Below are positions 24,282 through 34,947 of a DNA stretch of 64,000 nt, one piece after another (position 1 is the first letter of the stretch; every line of letters begins with the position of its first letter). Made by a program: the position numbers and the translations under genes. The notes beneath the pieces are model-generated. The model was not told the DNA's origin. It worked only from the letters and a program-made list of their open reading frames with translations, and did no database searches. Origin of the DNA: Turnera subulata (Eukaryota > Streptophyta > Magnoliopsida > Malpighiales > Passifloraceae); the NCBI GenBank assembly GCA_028386065.3, contig JAKUCV010001413.1:102549-166548 (forward strand). Reading direction: 5' to 3'.

Positions 24282-24286
24282 TTGTC
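24282..24286. other. Target-site duplication TTGTC (left)
   Basis: TTGTC precedes the left LTR. The same five bases at 32536-32540 follow the right LTR. This fixes both ends of the element even though the left LTR has lost its terminal TG. Confidence 0.92.
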
Positions 24287-27247
24287 CGAAACGCCCCGAC
24301 CCGTATTTACCGTACACAGTAAACACGTGCCGGAACTGTGACGACCCAACCAAAATAAGCCCAAGCACACAGTGTACAAAATTGAAACCCGGGCCCAACA
24401 GCCCAAAATAGGAAACATCATAAATAACAAAACCGGCCCAATGGCCCAATAATAGTAAAAACATGCACAGCGAAAGACTTAATAACTCACATAAACACTG
24501 TATGCGACACTGATGCAAACTATGGATCCAAGCCCTGTCCAAGGGATAACGCCGCAGCCTGTCTGGAATGCACCAATCCTGTACAACAAATAACTCATCC
24601 TACGGGATGAAAGCCCGCAGGTGAGGGGTGAGTCCGAAGTGCTCACCGACGAAGGAAAGACAATCAATATGAACACTATAAATACTCAAGTCCAAAAACA
24701 GGCAAAAACCGCCAAATACATACCAAACCGAAAGACTAGACCCAAAACCGATCCAAGACCAAAAGACTCAAATAAAATCCAATTTCCAATGTTATCTTTC
24801 CGGGCCCCGTCACGGATAGGCTAGGGTCGTACCAGGTTATCAACCTGTTCCTGGTGCCATATCAAAAAGAACCCGGGATCAACATCCCAATACAAACTCA
24901 GGGATCAACATCCCAATCAAACCGGCGTCAATATGCCCATCACAAGTAACCCAGATCATGGCACCACAAAACAGTCTCAAACCATCCGGTCGTACCTCTA
25001 CTTACCACGTGACAATTATATTATCATCATTTAAAATCAAATCACAGGGATCGACATCCCTAACCAAAATACCGGGATAGACATCCCATCCAAAATACCA
25101 AGGATCGACATCCTTGTCACAATTTATTATTTAATCCTTTATACTTAATCCAAAAGACACAGAAAATCAACACGGGGATAAACATCCCAAAAATACCAAA
25201 TCAAAATACTGGGATAAACATCCCAAAAATACCAAATCAAAATACTGGGATAAACATCCTGACAACAATCACAACAAATGCAATCATCAACAGTGCAATA
25301 AACATCAAGTACAATAACCGAGTAATACAGGCACATATTGAAGGAAATCCATCCTCACCTTGGCCGATTACTCAACTACGGAAACAATGACCGGTCCGAC
25401 GCCGGCTCTTCGGGAAACTGCCCGATATCAGAACCTATACCACTAAACAATACACACTCACATAAATGCACATAATTGGTATACTATGATGCCAAACTGC
25501 GTAATAACCCTTCCCGGTTCCTATCCGTTATTATTATCTTTTACCGAAAACATTTACCGTAAATATATATATTTTCCAAAATAACTTCCGTTGAGCTAGT
25601 TATTTCCCATATCAAATATCCTTTCAAAAATATAATTACTATGAAGTATTCTTTCTGAAAGTTATAACTTTTACATATTTCTAACTATTTATAGGAAGAA
25701 TATTACCTAACGTATTTAGTTTCCAAGGATATTTTCATAAAAACTACTTACCATACCATTATTGAAATAACCATAACATATTTATCTTAATTTTCCAAAA
25801 ATGGTCATATCCCGTATATATATTACCATTTATATCCATAGTGTATATATTAAAGCTATTTACAATATAACAATTTTTTAAATATAAGAGATATAAACCA
25901 TATCACAATTACCTTAATTTCTCAAAAGTAATGATATGTCAATGTATTTATAATCATGTATATATATATATCCAGAATTATATTTTACATATATTTTTTT
26001 TTTTATTATTATTATTATTAATAATTTTCGGACTGGGCAAATAGTGTCAGCCCAGATATCCAAAATCCAAACACACTAGCCCACTCCCAACCCACATGCC
26101 CAATCCAAACTAAAACCCTTAACCCACAAAGCCAAAGCCCACACGAACAAACCCTAAACCCAACCAAAACGAAGCCCAAATCCAAACAAACCCATAACCC
26201 ATCAAACCCAAGCCCAACTACCATCATCTTCAACCTCACCTTGGTGGCGGCGGGTTGCAGGCGGCGAGGCGTGGCGAGGCGTGTATCGAGGTAGGGTCGG
26301 CTGCAGGTGGTGTCGCGTGAGGGTGGCGACACGAGCAAGACGACGAAGCGATGGCGGTGGCAGCGGCTCATGAAGAACTCAGATGGCGCGGTGGAGGTGT
26401 CGCCGGAGAGGAGAAAGGAGAGGAAGAAGAGGCTCGCCGTGGCTTTGGTGGGCCGTCTTGCTGGTCGTGTCAGCGACGGCGACGAAAGCTGCAGGGCGGT
26501 ACGCAAGCGGGCGTAGCTTCGTCGGAGGCACGACGTGAACGGTGCGGCAGGTGGCGCACTTCAACGTGCCTCGTCTGGATGGTGGCGTGGCGGCGCGACA
26601 AGGGAAGAAGGAAGGGAAGGATGGTGGCGGCGTTAGGCAGCGAAGAGGACGGTTGGTGTTGCAGGTGGCGGGTCCGGTGGAGGCTTGTGTGGTGGTGTTT
26701 TGGTCGCGGGAAAAGAAAGAAGGACGAGGAGTTGGTGGTTTTTTTTGGTGTGCAAGTTGGTGCATGGGGTGGCTTTACAGGCAGTGAAGGGGTGCAAGAC
26801 GACGACCGGCTTCACAGGCAGCACTTCACAAGTCTCACAGGAAGGCTTCAGGGGCGAGCTTCACGAGTTCACGGGAGAGGCGACCGGAACTCACGCGGGA
26901 GCAGGAAAGAATAAAAAGAAGAAAAAAGAAAAAAAGGAGAAAAGAAAAGAAAAGAAGAAAAGGAAAAAGGCAGGGGCATAACCATAATTTTCCGTCCCGA
27001 GTCCAAAAATATGACTTGGGCTCGGAAAATCCGATTAATTCTCCTGAGCATTTTCCATCTCTCGGAACTGAAAATCGAGGCTCGGTTAGTTAGAAAGATA
27101 CTCCCGAGTACGGGAAAACTCTCGGTTTCGAAAAACGACTCCCGATTTACCTTGAATCAATTACCCAAGATTAATTCAACACTAAATCACGGTAAAAAGA
27201 CTTCTACAGTCTCGGTAAAAATCAAAAATTTTACCCGGGCTGTTACA
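24287..27247 (-). repeat. 3' LTR of LARD-like element (2961 bp)
   Basis: It runs CGAAACGCCCC..GCTGTTACA on the plus strand, and the terminal TG has become CG. It contains a run of GGGATnnACATCCC half-hairpins (24890-25260), an AT-rich middle, a GC-rich CT/GA segment (26230-26900) and an A/G tract (26907-26972). Compared with the other LTR it has one extra 34-36-base unit at about 25200-25245. Confidence 0.9.
24890..25262. repeat. GGGATnnACATCCC hairpin-forming repeats in LTR
   Basis: About ten units of the type GGGATCAACATCCC, GGGATAGACATCCC, AGGATCGACATCCTT and GGGATAAACATCCC occur, each able to fold on itself (GGAT with ATCC). Compensating changes keep pairing in the AGGAT..ATCCTT unit. 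The same series occurs at 30190-30545 in the other LTR. Confidence 0.75.
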
Positions 27248-27290
27248 GTCTACCCACCTTAAAAAGAATTTCGTCCCCGAAATTCCATCT
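27248..27290 (-). other. Polypurine tract and gypsy-like 3' end
   Basis: On the minus strand GAATTTCGGGGACGAAATTC is followed by TTTTTAAGGTGGGTAGAC, then the LTR start TGTAACAGCCCGGG. This layout is typical of Del/Tekay-type chromoviral Ty3/gypsy elements. Confidence 0.7.
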
Positions 27291-27433
27291 TATCCGTGGG
27301 TCCTACCACGATAAGATTCTGGCACACTCTGCCAGGTGTCCAACCTCAACAAGAGATACCGCTTATACCCTTAAGCGACATTTCATCCGCTTATACATAC
27401 CAAACCTCATGACCGGCATACTCACACACAGTC

Positions 27434-27811
27434 ATGGACTCTCCACTGAGATCAAGGACGACCTCAGATTCCGAGAACAACAGCTACATCGGCAGCACGG
27501 CCTTCCCGACAAGCTCCGATGAAGAACCTCCGAAGAAGCGCTTCAAGACGAACATCGTCGGCCTGAAGGAGCATATGGTCGTCTCCCCAAAACGACGAAA
27601 GAAACGTGCTCCCAAGAAAGCTGAGGACAAGAAGGGCAAGGCGATAGCTGAAAGCAGCACTCCGCAGCAGACACTGACTCAGCTGAACGTCTCTCTGAAG
27701 AAGATCAGCTCGGGGGTGGCGCAAATCGAACTGGTGTGCGCGGAGCTCTTCCCTCACATGAAGAACGTACAAAAACTTGTAAAAGATCTAGAGAAGCAAG
27801 TAACTCAATAG
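27434..27811 (+). CDS. Small basic coiled-coil protein, antisense inside LTR element
   Basis: A 125-codon frame begins MDSPLRSRTTSDSENN. Residues 30-65 carry basic clusters (PPKKRFK; PKRRKKRAPKKAEDKKGK) typical of nuclear-localisation signals. Residues ~80-124 show leucine/isoleucine spacing compatible with a coiled coil. AATAAATAAAATAA follows 33 bases after the stop. It is transcribed, if at all, against the host retrotransposon. I do not recognise the family. Its composition is gene-like and richer in GC than its surroundings. It may be a captured host gene fragment or an accessory antisense frame. Confidence 0.5.
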   Translation: MDSPLRSRTTSDSENNSYIGSTAFPTSSDEEPPKKRFKTNIVGLKEHMVVSPKRRKKRAPKKAEDKKGKAIAESSTPQQTLTQLNVSLKKISSGVAQIELVCAELFPHMKNVQKLVKDLEKQVTQ

Positions 27812-28556
27812 AGTACTTCTTCTCCTGTTGTAAAACTATTATGAAATAAATAAAATAAGTTTCTTTTTAAATCAAAATCTCTTGTGTTACGAAATCTCTT
27901 GTTAAACAGAAAAAATAAAACACCTCAAAACAAAATAAAAATCAACTATTAGAATATAAAATTAAATATAAAGAAATTAAAAGCAAAACTCGTTTAACAA
28001 AATCAAAACATAAAGAAGTTAAAACAAAAATATATTTCATGATCGGTGCTCGTTTCGGACGTGAACATCCACGAACCCAAGAAACGTAACACGCGCAACT
28101 AACGGTGTCGTCTGTCTCCCTCGTGGAAAAGACATCCGTTAACTTGCACGGTGACGATCACGAGCACGTACTGTGTCCCTCGAAAGAAACGTTACCCACT
28201 TGTTCACAAATTCCGCATGAGCCAAAAACGTCTGTCAAGACAACGTATCTCTCCACGATGTCCGAACAGCTGTAAACTTGTCGTGCATGTGCTCTACTCG
28301 AGGTATGGTCCCATCAGTCTAGCCTCAACGATCACGGATGCATGTGATAAAAGATGCAGAAAAATATAGTACAACCATGAAAAGAAAGGACAGAGTAGCC
28401 AGAGCGAAAGAAAATCATGAGAGGGAAAAAGGCTGAAAAACTCTGGCATCGTAGCCCGAAAAACGTATAAAGTAACGTAGCAATAAATGAAGCAACGAAA
28501 AGTTTCAAAAAGCAAATCTTGAAAATCAAAAACGGTAATCACGCTCCCCATAAGAG
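27812..28556. other. Interval between the antisense ORFs
   Basis: 27830-28030 is A-rich, with AATAAA-like signals. 28030-28556 is more GC-balanced and is a candidate upstream control region for the 28678 frame. Short open frames here (28151-28369; 28294-28638 on the minus strand) lack any recognisable feature and are not called. Confidence 0.4.
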
Positions 28557-28565
28557 TATAAAAGG
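28557..28565 (+). promoter_or_regulatory. TATA box before antisense ORF 28678-29370
   Basis: TATAAAAGG lies 113 bases upstream of the ATG at 28678. The intervening leader is A/C-rich with repeated AACCAAAAC and no ATG, as in plant 5' leaders. Confidence 0.5.
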
Positions 28566-28677
28566 AACGGAGCGGTGAGGTGTAAATCATCAAAAGCATT
28601 TTAAAGCAACCAAAACGTCCAGGCAACCAAAACCACAAAACTCTGAAAAAAACAAAATACCCACACGTCCAAACACG

Positions 28678-29370
28678 ATGCCTACTCCGTCATCAGTCTT
28701 CTTCGTCGAAGGTGCCAACCTAGGCAGAAGGAACCGACTGGCCTACAGCATGGTCAACGAACGTGCTGAAGAGCTACCAAACGAACTCGGCAGGATGCCG
28801 CGTCTAGTCTTCGTCGACGAACTCTACTTATCGCGGTTCTTCGTCACTCCAATGGAAGAGGTGTTCTTCCCAGAGGACCGTGGCACTCTGAGGACCTCCT
28901 ACTATGGCTCGGCAAACTCCATCATGTTCTTCATCTCCGAAAGGCTACAGGAGTTCAACCTGGAGTCCACTTGCCACTTCCTGGAGCAAGGTACCTACTA
29001 TCAGCTCACGATGACGGCCCAGAGCATGCCCAGAGTCACTCGTCTGCCCGTAACTTGGCCCAAGGCCCGACTACTGGTGTGGAACTGTAGAGGAGTAGCT
29101 AGGCGTTCCCAGGAGTTCTCACGTACTCTGAGGGACTTGAAGAACCAATACAAAACGAACATGGTTCTTCTCACCGAGACCCAGTGGCAGCCTCAAGACG
29201 ATCACGGTCTCATCCCACTCCGGTTCCCTCAAGCAAACCGGTTCGAGCTTCCTGGTCAGGACGGCAGAGGCGAGTCAACATCAACAACGACCCCACTAGC
29301 TTCCGGGTCAACGTCATTCCAAGGCGATAAATGTATTTTTATTTTTATAAAACATAAAATATCAATGTAA
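28678..29370 (+). CDS. Unknown protein with LINE-like WNCRG segment, antisense inside LTR element
   Basis: A 230-codon frame begins MPTPSSVFFVEGANLG. Residues 1-125 are a compact mixed segment with no motif I know. Residues ~130-170 read LLVWNCRGVARR..TLRDLKNQY..NMVLLTETQ, which resembles the first strand and catalytic Glu region (WNCRG...hhETK) of plant LINE endonucleases. Only this first motif is present, so the endonuclease could not be complete. The last ~25 residues become low-complexity and end in a Lys/Ile tail that may be frame drift. The TATA box at 28557 and GC-rich codons support past expression as a gene. Confidence 0.5.
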   Translation: MPTPSSVFFVEGANLGRRNRLAYSMVNERAEELPNELGRMPRLVFVDELYLSRFFVTPMEEVFFPEDRGTLRTSYYGSANSIMFFISERLQEFNLESTCHFLEQGTYYQLTMTAQSMPRVTRLPVTWPKARLLVWNCRGVARRSQEFSRTLRDLKNQYKTNMVLLTETQWQPQDDHGLIPLRFPQANRFELPGQDGRGESTSTTTPLASGSTSFQGDKCIFIFIKHKISM

Positions 29371-29593
29371 TATTTCTGTTTGTAATGATAATATTTGCAA
29401 TATTAATAATATTTATATTTTCGCTTATTTATGGCATCATTTACCTCTTATGTGTATGTTTTGCGATAGCTGGCGTCCCTTGACTGGATCCATAATGCAC
29501 TAACTAAATGATCTAAAATAATAAATAAATGGAGCGAACTATACAAACAAGGACAACAAACACACAAAGACTGCCCAACAAGACCTAACGCCC

Positions 29594-29605
29594 GCTCCGC
29601 TACCA
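29594..29605 (-). other. Primer-binding site of LARD-like element
   Basis: On the minus strand this reads TGGTAGCGGAGC, three bases after the 5' LTR. It is the same variant initiator-Met-like site as in the copia and TRIM elements. Confidence 0.75.
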
Positions 29606-29608
29606 AAA

Positions 29609-32535
29609 TGAAACGCCCCGACCTGTATTTACCGTACACAGTAAACACGTGTCGGAACTGTGACGACCCAACCAAAATAAGCCCAAGCATACAGTGTACA
29701 CAACTGAAACCCGGGCCCAACAGCCCAAAATAGGAAACATCATAAATAACAAAACCGGCCCAATGGCCCAATAATAGTAAAAACATGCACAGCGGAAGAC
29801 TTAATAACTCACATAAACACTGTATGCGACACTGATGCAAACTATAGATCCAAGCCCTATCCAAGGGATAACGCCGCAGCCTGTCTGGAATGCACCAATC
29901 CTGTACAACAAATAACTCATCCTACGGGATGAAAGCCCGCAGGTGAGGGGTGAGTCCGAAGTGCTCACCGACGAAGGAAAGACAATCAATATGAACACTA
30001 TAAATACTCAAGTCCAAAAACAGGCAAAGACCGCCAAATACATACCAAACAGAAAGACTGGACCCAAAACCGGTCCAAGACCAAAAGACTCAAATAAATC
30101 TAATTTCCAATTTTATCTTTCCGGGCCCCATCACGGATAGGCTAGGGTCGGACTAGGTTATCAACCTGTTCCTGGTGCCAGATCAAAAAGAACCCGGGAT
30201 CAACATCCCAATACAAACTCAGGGATCAACATCCCAATCAAACCGGCATCAACATGCCCATCACAAGTAACCCAGATCATGGCACTACAAAACAGTCTCA
30301 AACCATCCGGTCGTACCTCTACTTACCACGTGACAACTATATTATCATCATTTAAAATCAAATCACAGGGATCGACATCCCTAACCAAAATACCGGGATA
30401 GACATCCCATCCAAAATACCAAGGATCGACATCCTTGTCACAATTTATTATTTAATCCTTTATACTTAATCCAAAAGACACAGAAAATCAACACGGGGAT
30501 AAACATCCCAAAAAAACCAAATCAAAATACTGGGATAAACATCCTAACAACAATCACAACAAATGCAATCATCAACAGTGCAATAAACATCAAGCACAAT
30601 AACCGAGTAATACATGCACATATTGAAGGAAATCCATCCTCACCTTGGCCGATTACTCAACTCCGGAAACAATGACCGGTCCGACACCAGCTCCTCGGGA
30701 AACTGCCCGATATCCGAACCTATACCACAAAACAATACACACTCACATAAATGCACATAATTGGTATACTATGATGCCAAACTGCGTAATAACCCTTCCC
30801 GGTTCCTATCCGTTATTATTATCTTTTACCGAAAATATTTGCAGTAAATATATATATTTTCCAAAATAACTTCCGTTGAGCTAGTTATTTCCCAGATCAA
30901 ATATCCTTTCAAAAATATAATTACTATGAAGTATTCTTTCTGAAAATTATAACTTTTACATATTTCTAACTATTTATAGGAAGATTATTACCTAACGTAT
31001 TTAGTTTCCAAGGATATTTTCATAAAAACTACTTACCATACCATTATTGAAATAACCATAACATATTTATCTTAATTTTCCAAAAATAGTCATATCCCGT
31101 ATATATATTACCATTTATATCCATAGTGTATATATTAAAGCTATTTACAATATAAATAATTTTTTATATAGAAGAGATATAAACCATATCACAATTACCT
31201 TAATTTCTCAAAAATAATGATATGTCAAAGTATTTATAATCATGTATATATATATATATATCCAGAATTATATTTTACATATATTTTATTATTATTATTA
31301 TTATTATTATTAATTTTCGGACTGGGCCAAATAGTGTCAGCCTAGATATCCAAAATCCAAACCACACTAGCCCATTCCCAACCCACATGCCCAATCCAAA
31401 CTAAAACCTTTAACCCACAAAACCAAAGCCCACATGACCAAACCCTAAACCCAACCAAAACGAAGCACAAATCCAAACAAACCCATAACCCATCAAACCC
31501 AAGCCCAACTACCATCATCTTCAACCTCACCTTGGTGGCGGCGGGTTGCAGGCGGCGAGGCGTGGCGAGGCGTGTGTCGAGGTAGGGTCGGCTGCAGTTG
31601 GTGTCGCGTGATTGTGGCGACACGAGCAAGACGACGAAGCGATGGCGGTGGCAGCGGCTCGTGAAGAACTCAGATGGCGCGGTGGAGGTGTCGCCAGAGA
31701 GGAGAAAGGAGAGGAAGAAGAGGCTCGTCGTGGCTTTGGTGGGCCGTCTCGCTGGTCGTGTCGGCGACGGCGACGAAAGCTGCAGGGAGATACGCAGGCT
31801 GGCGTAGCTTCGTCGGAGGCGCGACGTGAATGGTGCGGCAGGTGGCTCACTTCAACGTGCCTATTCTGGACGGTGGCGTGGCAGCGCGGCAGGGGAAGAA
31901 GGAAGGGAAGGATGGTGGCGGCATTGGGCAGCGAAGAGGAGGGCTGGTGTTGCAGGTGGCGGGTCCGGTGGAGGCTTGTGTGGTGGTGTTTTGGTCGCGG
32001 GAAAAGAAACAAGGACGAGGAGTTGGTGGTTTTTTGTGTGCAAGGTGGTGCATAGGGTGGCTTTACAGGCAGTGAAGGGGTGCAAGACGACGACCAGCTT
32101 CACGGGCAACACTTCACAAGTCTCACAGGAAGACTTCACGGGCGAGCTTCACGAGTTCACGAGAGAGGCGACCGGAACTCACGCGGGAGCAGGAAAGAAG
32201 AAAAAGAAGAAAAAAGAAAGAAAGGAGAAAAGAAAAGAAAAGAAGAAAAGGAAAAAGGCAGGGGCATAACCATAATTTTCCGTCCCGAGTCCAAAAATAT
32301 GACTTGGGCTCGAAAAATCCGATTAATTCTCCGGAGCATCGTCCAACTCTCGGAACTGAAAATCGAGGCTCGGTTAGTTAGAAAGATACTCCCGAGCGCG
32401 GGAAAACTCTCGGTTTCGAAAAACGACTCCCGATTTACCTTGAATTAATTACCTAAGATTAATTCAATAGTAAATCACGGTAAAAAGACTTCTACAGTCT
32501 CGGTAAAAATCAAAAATTTTACCCGGGCTGTTACA
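29609..32535 (-). repeat. 5' LTR of LARD-like element (2927 bp)
   Basis: It starts TGAAACGCCCC and ends GCTGTTACA on the plus strand and is nearly identical to 24287-27247 along its length. The GGGATnnACATCCC repeats lie at 30190-30545 and the GC-rich part at 31520-32170. Open frames in the GC-rich part are found on both strands and do not look like genes. Confidence 0.9.
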
Positions 32536-33047
32536 TTGTCTACATGTTTTATATTTTTGTTAGCTAGAATGCTTTAATTGTAATAGGTTGGTGGGTTGGC
32601 AAATTAGATTGTTAAAATGTTCAAACAAAATATTAGACGGTCAAATTGATATTCCAACAAAGTTGAAGTGCACTATATGAAAACTTGCCCAAAAATAATT
32701 TATCCTCATAAAAAATTAAACATAACAAACACAATTAATATTTATACCTTACAAATATTTTTTATATATATAATTATATTCTTTAATCAATTATTTTTTA
32801 ACATAATTGTATAAACACATTTAAATTTATAGCCTTCATCTCTTTAATATTTATATTAATTATTCAGTTTCATTTTTCTTTTTTCACATTTAAATCTTAT
32901 ATATTTTTAAAATCAAGATAGAGAAATAATTTTTTATAGTTTATTGTATAATTTTATAGACTATTTTCTTACATTCTCAACGTTTATATAACTGTTTTAT
33001 TTTACCTATAATCATATTTCAACAAATCTTTTACTTATTTATTCATT

Positions 33048-33051
<4 letters not shown>

Positions 33052-33095
<44 letters not shown>
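33052..33095. repeat. (TA)n microsatellite
   Basis: About 22 uninterrupted TA units in an AT-rich stretch. Confidence 0.95.
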
Positions 33096-33097
<2 letters not shown>

Positions 33098-33734
33098 CTA
33101 TTATAAATATTTTATATTTATGAATTCTTCAACTTTTTTTAGATGAATATTTCGTTCTAAAATTTATATTAATTCTCCCTGCAAAAGTACTAGACATTGA
33201 AGAGAGCAAATAGAGAATTATTCTGTTTTATAAAACGATAAATTCAAGAGGGCCAAATTGACAGAATGACAAGAACTTATGTGAAAAAATAAAAATTTCA
33301 GCCGTGGTCAGTGTTTTTAAACCCGAAGTGACCCGATCGGTCGAACCTAAGAATATGACCCGACAAATTTTTCAGGTCAGAACTTTGTAAATTTGCAATT
33401 GAACCCGGATTGAACCACAATTTAACGAAAAAAATATGACCGACATAATGAGCCCATCAGTGCAGATTTAATAATAGTCATGGCCATCCCAGCCCTGGAG
33501 AAATCGCCATGATTCTTTTTGTTCTCTTCTAAATCCTATTGATTTTAATACTTATATTGAATAGTATGATATTTTAGTTAATTGTGGAATGGCAGTATAT
33601 AAATGTAAACGTAAATGTAAATGGTTGAGTCAACCTAAAAAATTTGATGGGGATATAAAAGTTTTTTTTGATACTAAGGGGATATAAAAGTTGGGGTTGA
33701 AGCTTAATTGTTAAGGTTGTTCCACACTTCCTAG

Positions 33735-34200
33735 GTTGTTCCACACTTCCTCCATGCTTCCTCCAAATTGTAAGAACACGTAATTGTCCAAATCTCCATG
33801 TTCTCGTACCTGCATCACACATGTATTTAGTTCTTGAAAAAAGACTGCTAACAAACTCATGACTTAATACCCCAAAGTGTGAACCCAAACTGACATGCTT
33901 TGATCCTTTACAGGCCGTTTGTATTGGCCATAATGTCAGGTCCATTTGGTCCTCTGCCTCATATTAAGAGCAATTCTCTACACTTCCAGCTCTCAAAAAA
34001 AAGACACCTAACGAAATAAGTTACTAATAACTAAACTCAATTGAAATGTATCAAAATTGTCCAAAATACCTTTTTTTTGGGGGGTTTATTGGTGCACATC
34101 ACTGTAAATATAGGCTTGGTCTAATTGACTAGTGATTTGATTCAGCTTAGATCAATCAATCAATTTGGGATTTGGATTTTTCTGAATTAGAAATGTCCAC
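33735..34200. repeat. Direct repeat flanking the F-box gene (copy A)
   Basis: It matches 37858-38262 in the same orientation, with shared stretches such as AAAAAGACTGCTAACAAACT, CCCAAAGTGTGAACCCAAAC and GGCTTGGTCTAATTG, plus small indels. The pair brackets the F-box gene, so the locus was probably duplicated and one gene copy lost, or a shared mobile segment landed twice. Confidence 0.8.
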
Positions 34201-34947
34201 CTGCCATGAAGAAAAATGCATATTTCATGAGTATAATTTGACAGCTTCTATTTATAGTTTTCAACCTCCTCCGCAAACTTATCCACAAAATTTTTGAGCT
34301 TTGCCACCTTTTTCTACCAAAAAATTTGATAGCTTCTATATTTAGTTCTCATGCATACATTTTCGTTGATTTCTCACATTTTCGAGGGTGTTTACAGCTG
34401 CTAGTTTGGTAAATTTAGAAAGAAATTGAATGGTGAAGATCTTAATCTAACAGTATACACAGTTAGGAAAATTTTGAAAAGATTTGGAGTAGAATATTTT
34501 GTTCAAGACTTGCCCGACCACTGTTGATCTCCGTGTCCAGCCAGGTTCTTGGACTTCTATTCCTGGCTACCGGCCCTAAGATCATCTTAAGTCTTGGAAA
34601 TGCACCACTCTAAGGCTAAGCGCGTCAACCTTATGCCTTTTTTAATACTATCATTTATGCTTTCTATCATGTCTAGTTCCAAATAAGGGCTAGGAGACTA
34701 ACTTTATGGTTCTTATCATATATATATGGATATATACATTCATCTGGATTAGTTTAAACCTGACTATATTTAACGTCCTGAGTTAGAAAGAACAAAAAGA
34801 AAGGTATGCACAACATGAGCCTATCGTATCATTAGACATGTTAACAATTATGAAGTTGGATAAAGCTATAAAAGATGTAACGCACACACACAGAGCGAAC
34901 AACAAAATTGAAATGGCAGAATAGGCTCCTCTTACAAGATAAGCATG

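Larger units (their letters stand above)
24287..32535 (-). mobile_element. Non-autonomous LTR retrotransposon (LARD-like), with antisense ORFs
   Basis: Two long direct repeats (24287-27247 and 29609-32535) enclose 2,361 bases. The perfect duplication TTGTC flanks the whole (24282-24286 and 32536-32540). On the minus strand the 5' LTR is 29609-32535. It is followed by a primer site TGGTAGCGGAGC (29594-29605). The 3' end has TTTCGGGGACGAAATTCTT plus a purine tract before 27247, which resembles Del/Tekay-type Ty3/gypsy elements. No gag, RT or integrase is present. The only sizeable internal frames are on the plus strand. I infer a large non-autonomous element moved by a gypsy relative. Confidence 0.88.
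32541..34947. other. AT-rich intergenic stretch
   Basis: No gene found. It holds a (TA)n microsatellite at 33052-33095. A segment at about 33735-34200 recurs at 37858-38262. Elsewhere it is AT-rich with short homopolymers. The 123-codon minus frame at 33574-33945 overlaps the repeated segment; its counterpart at 37879-38073 diverges at both ends, so it is not called as a gene. Confidence 0.6.

Noticed and set aside
26018..27051. Several long frames on both strands in the GC-rich LTR part (also 31342-32448)
   Set aside because: They overlap in many frames, differ between the two LTRs, and consist of low-complexity Arg/Gly/Pro-rich sequence. A base-composition effect.
28294..28638. 114-codon minus frame opposite the TATA box region
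   Set aside because: Phe/Leu-rich reading of an A-rich leader; no start context and no similarity recognised.
29448..29864. 138-codon minus-strand frame crossing the LTR edge (and its relative at 24270-24542)
   Set aside because: It lies mostly in the LTR and primer-site region, has no motif, and the frame is not kept in the other LTR.
33574..33945. 123-codon minus frame downstream of the F-box gene
   Set aside because: The partly similar frame at 37879-38073 diverges at both ends, which fits a non-coding direct repeat.
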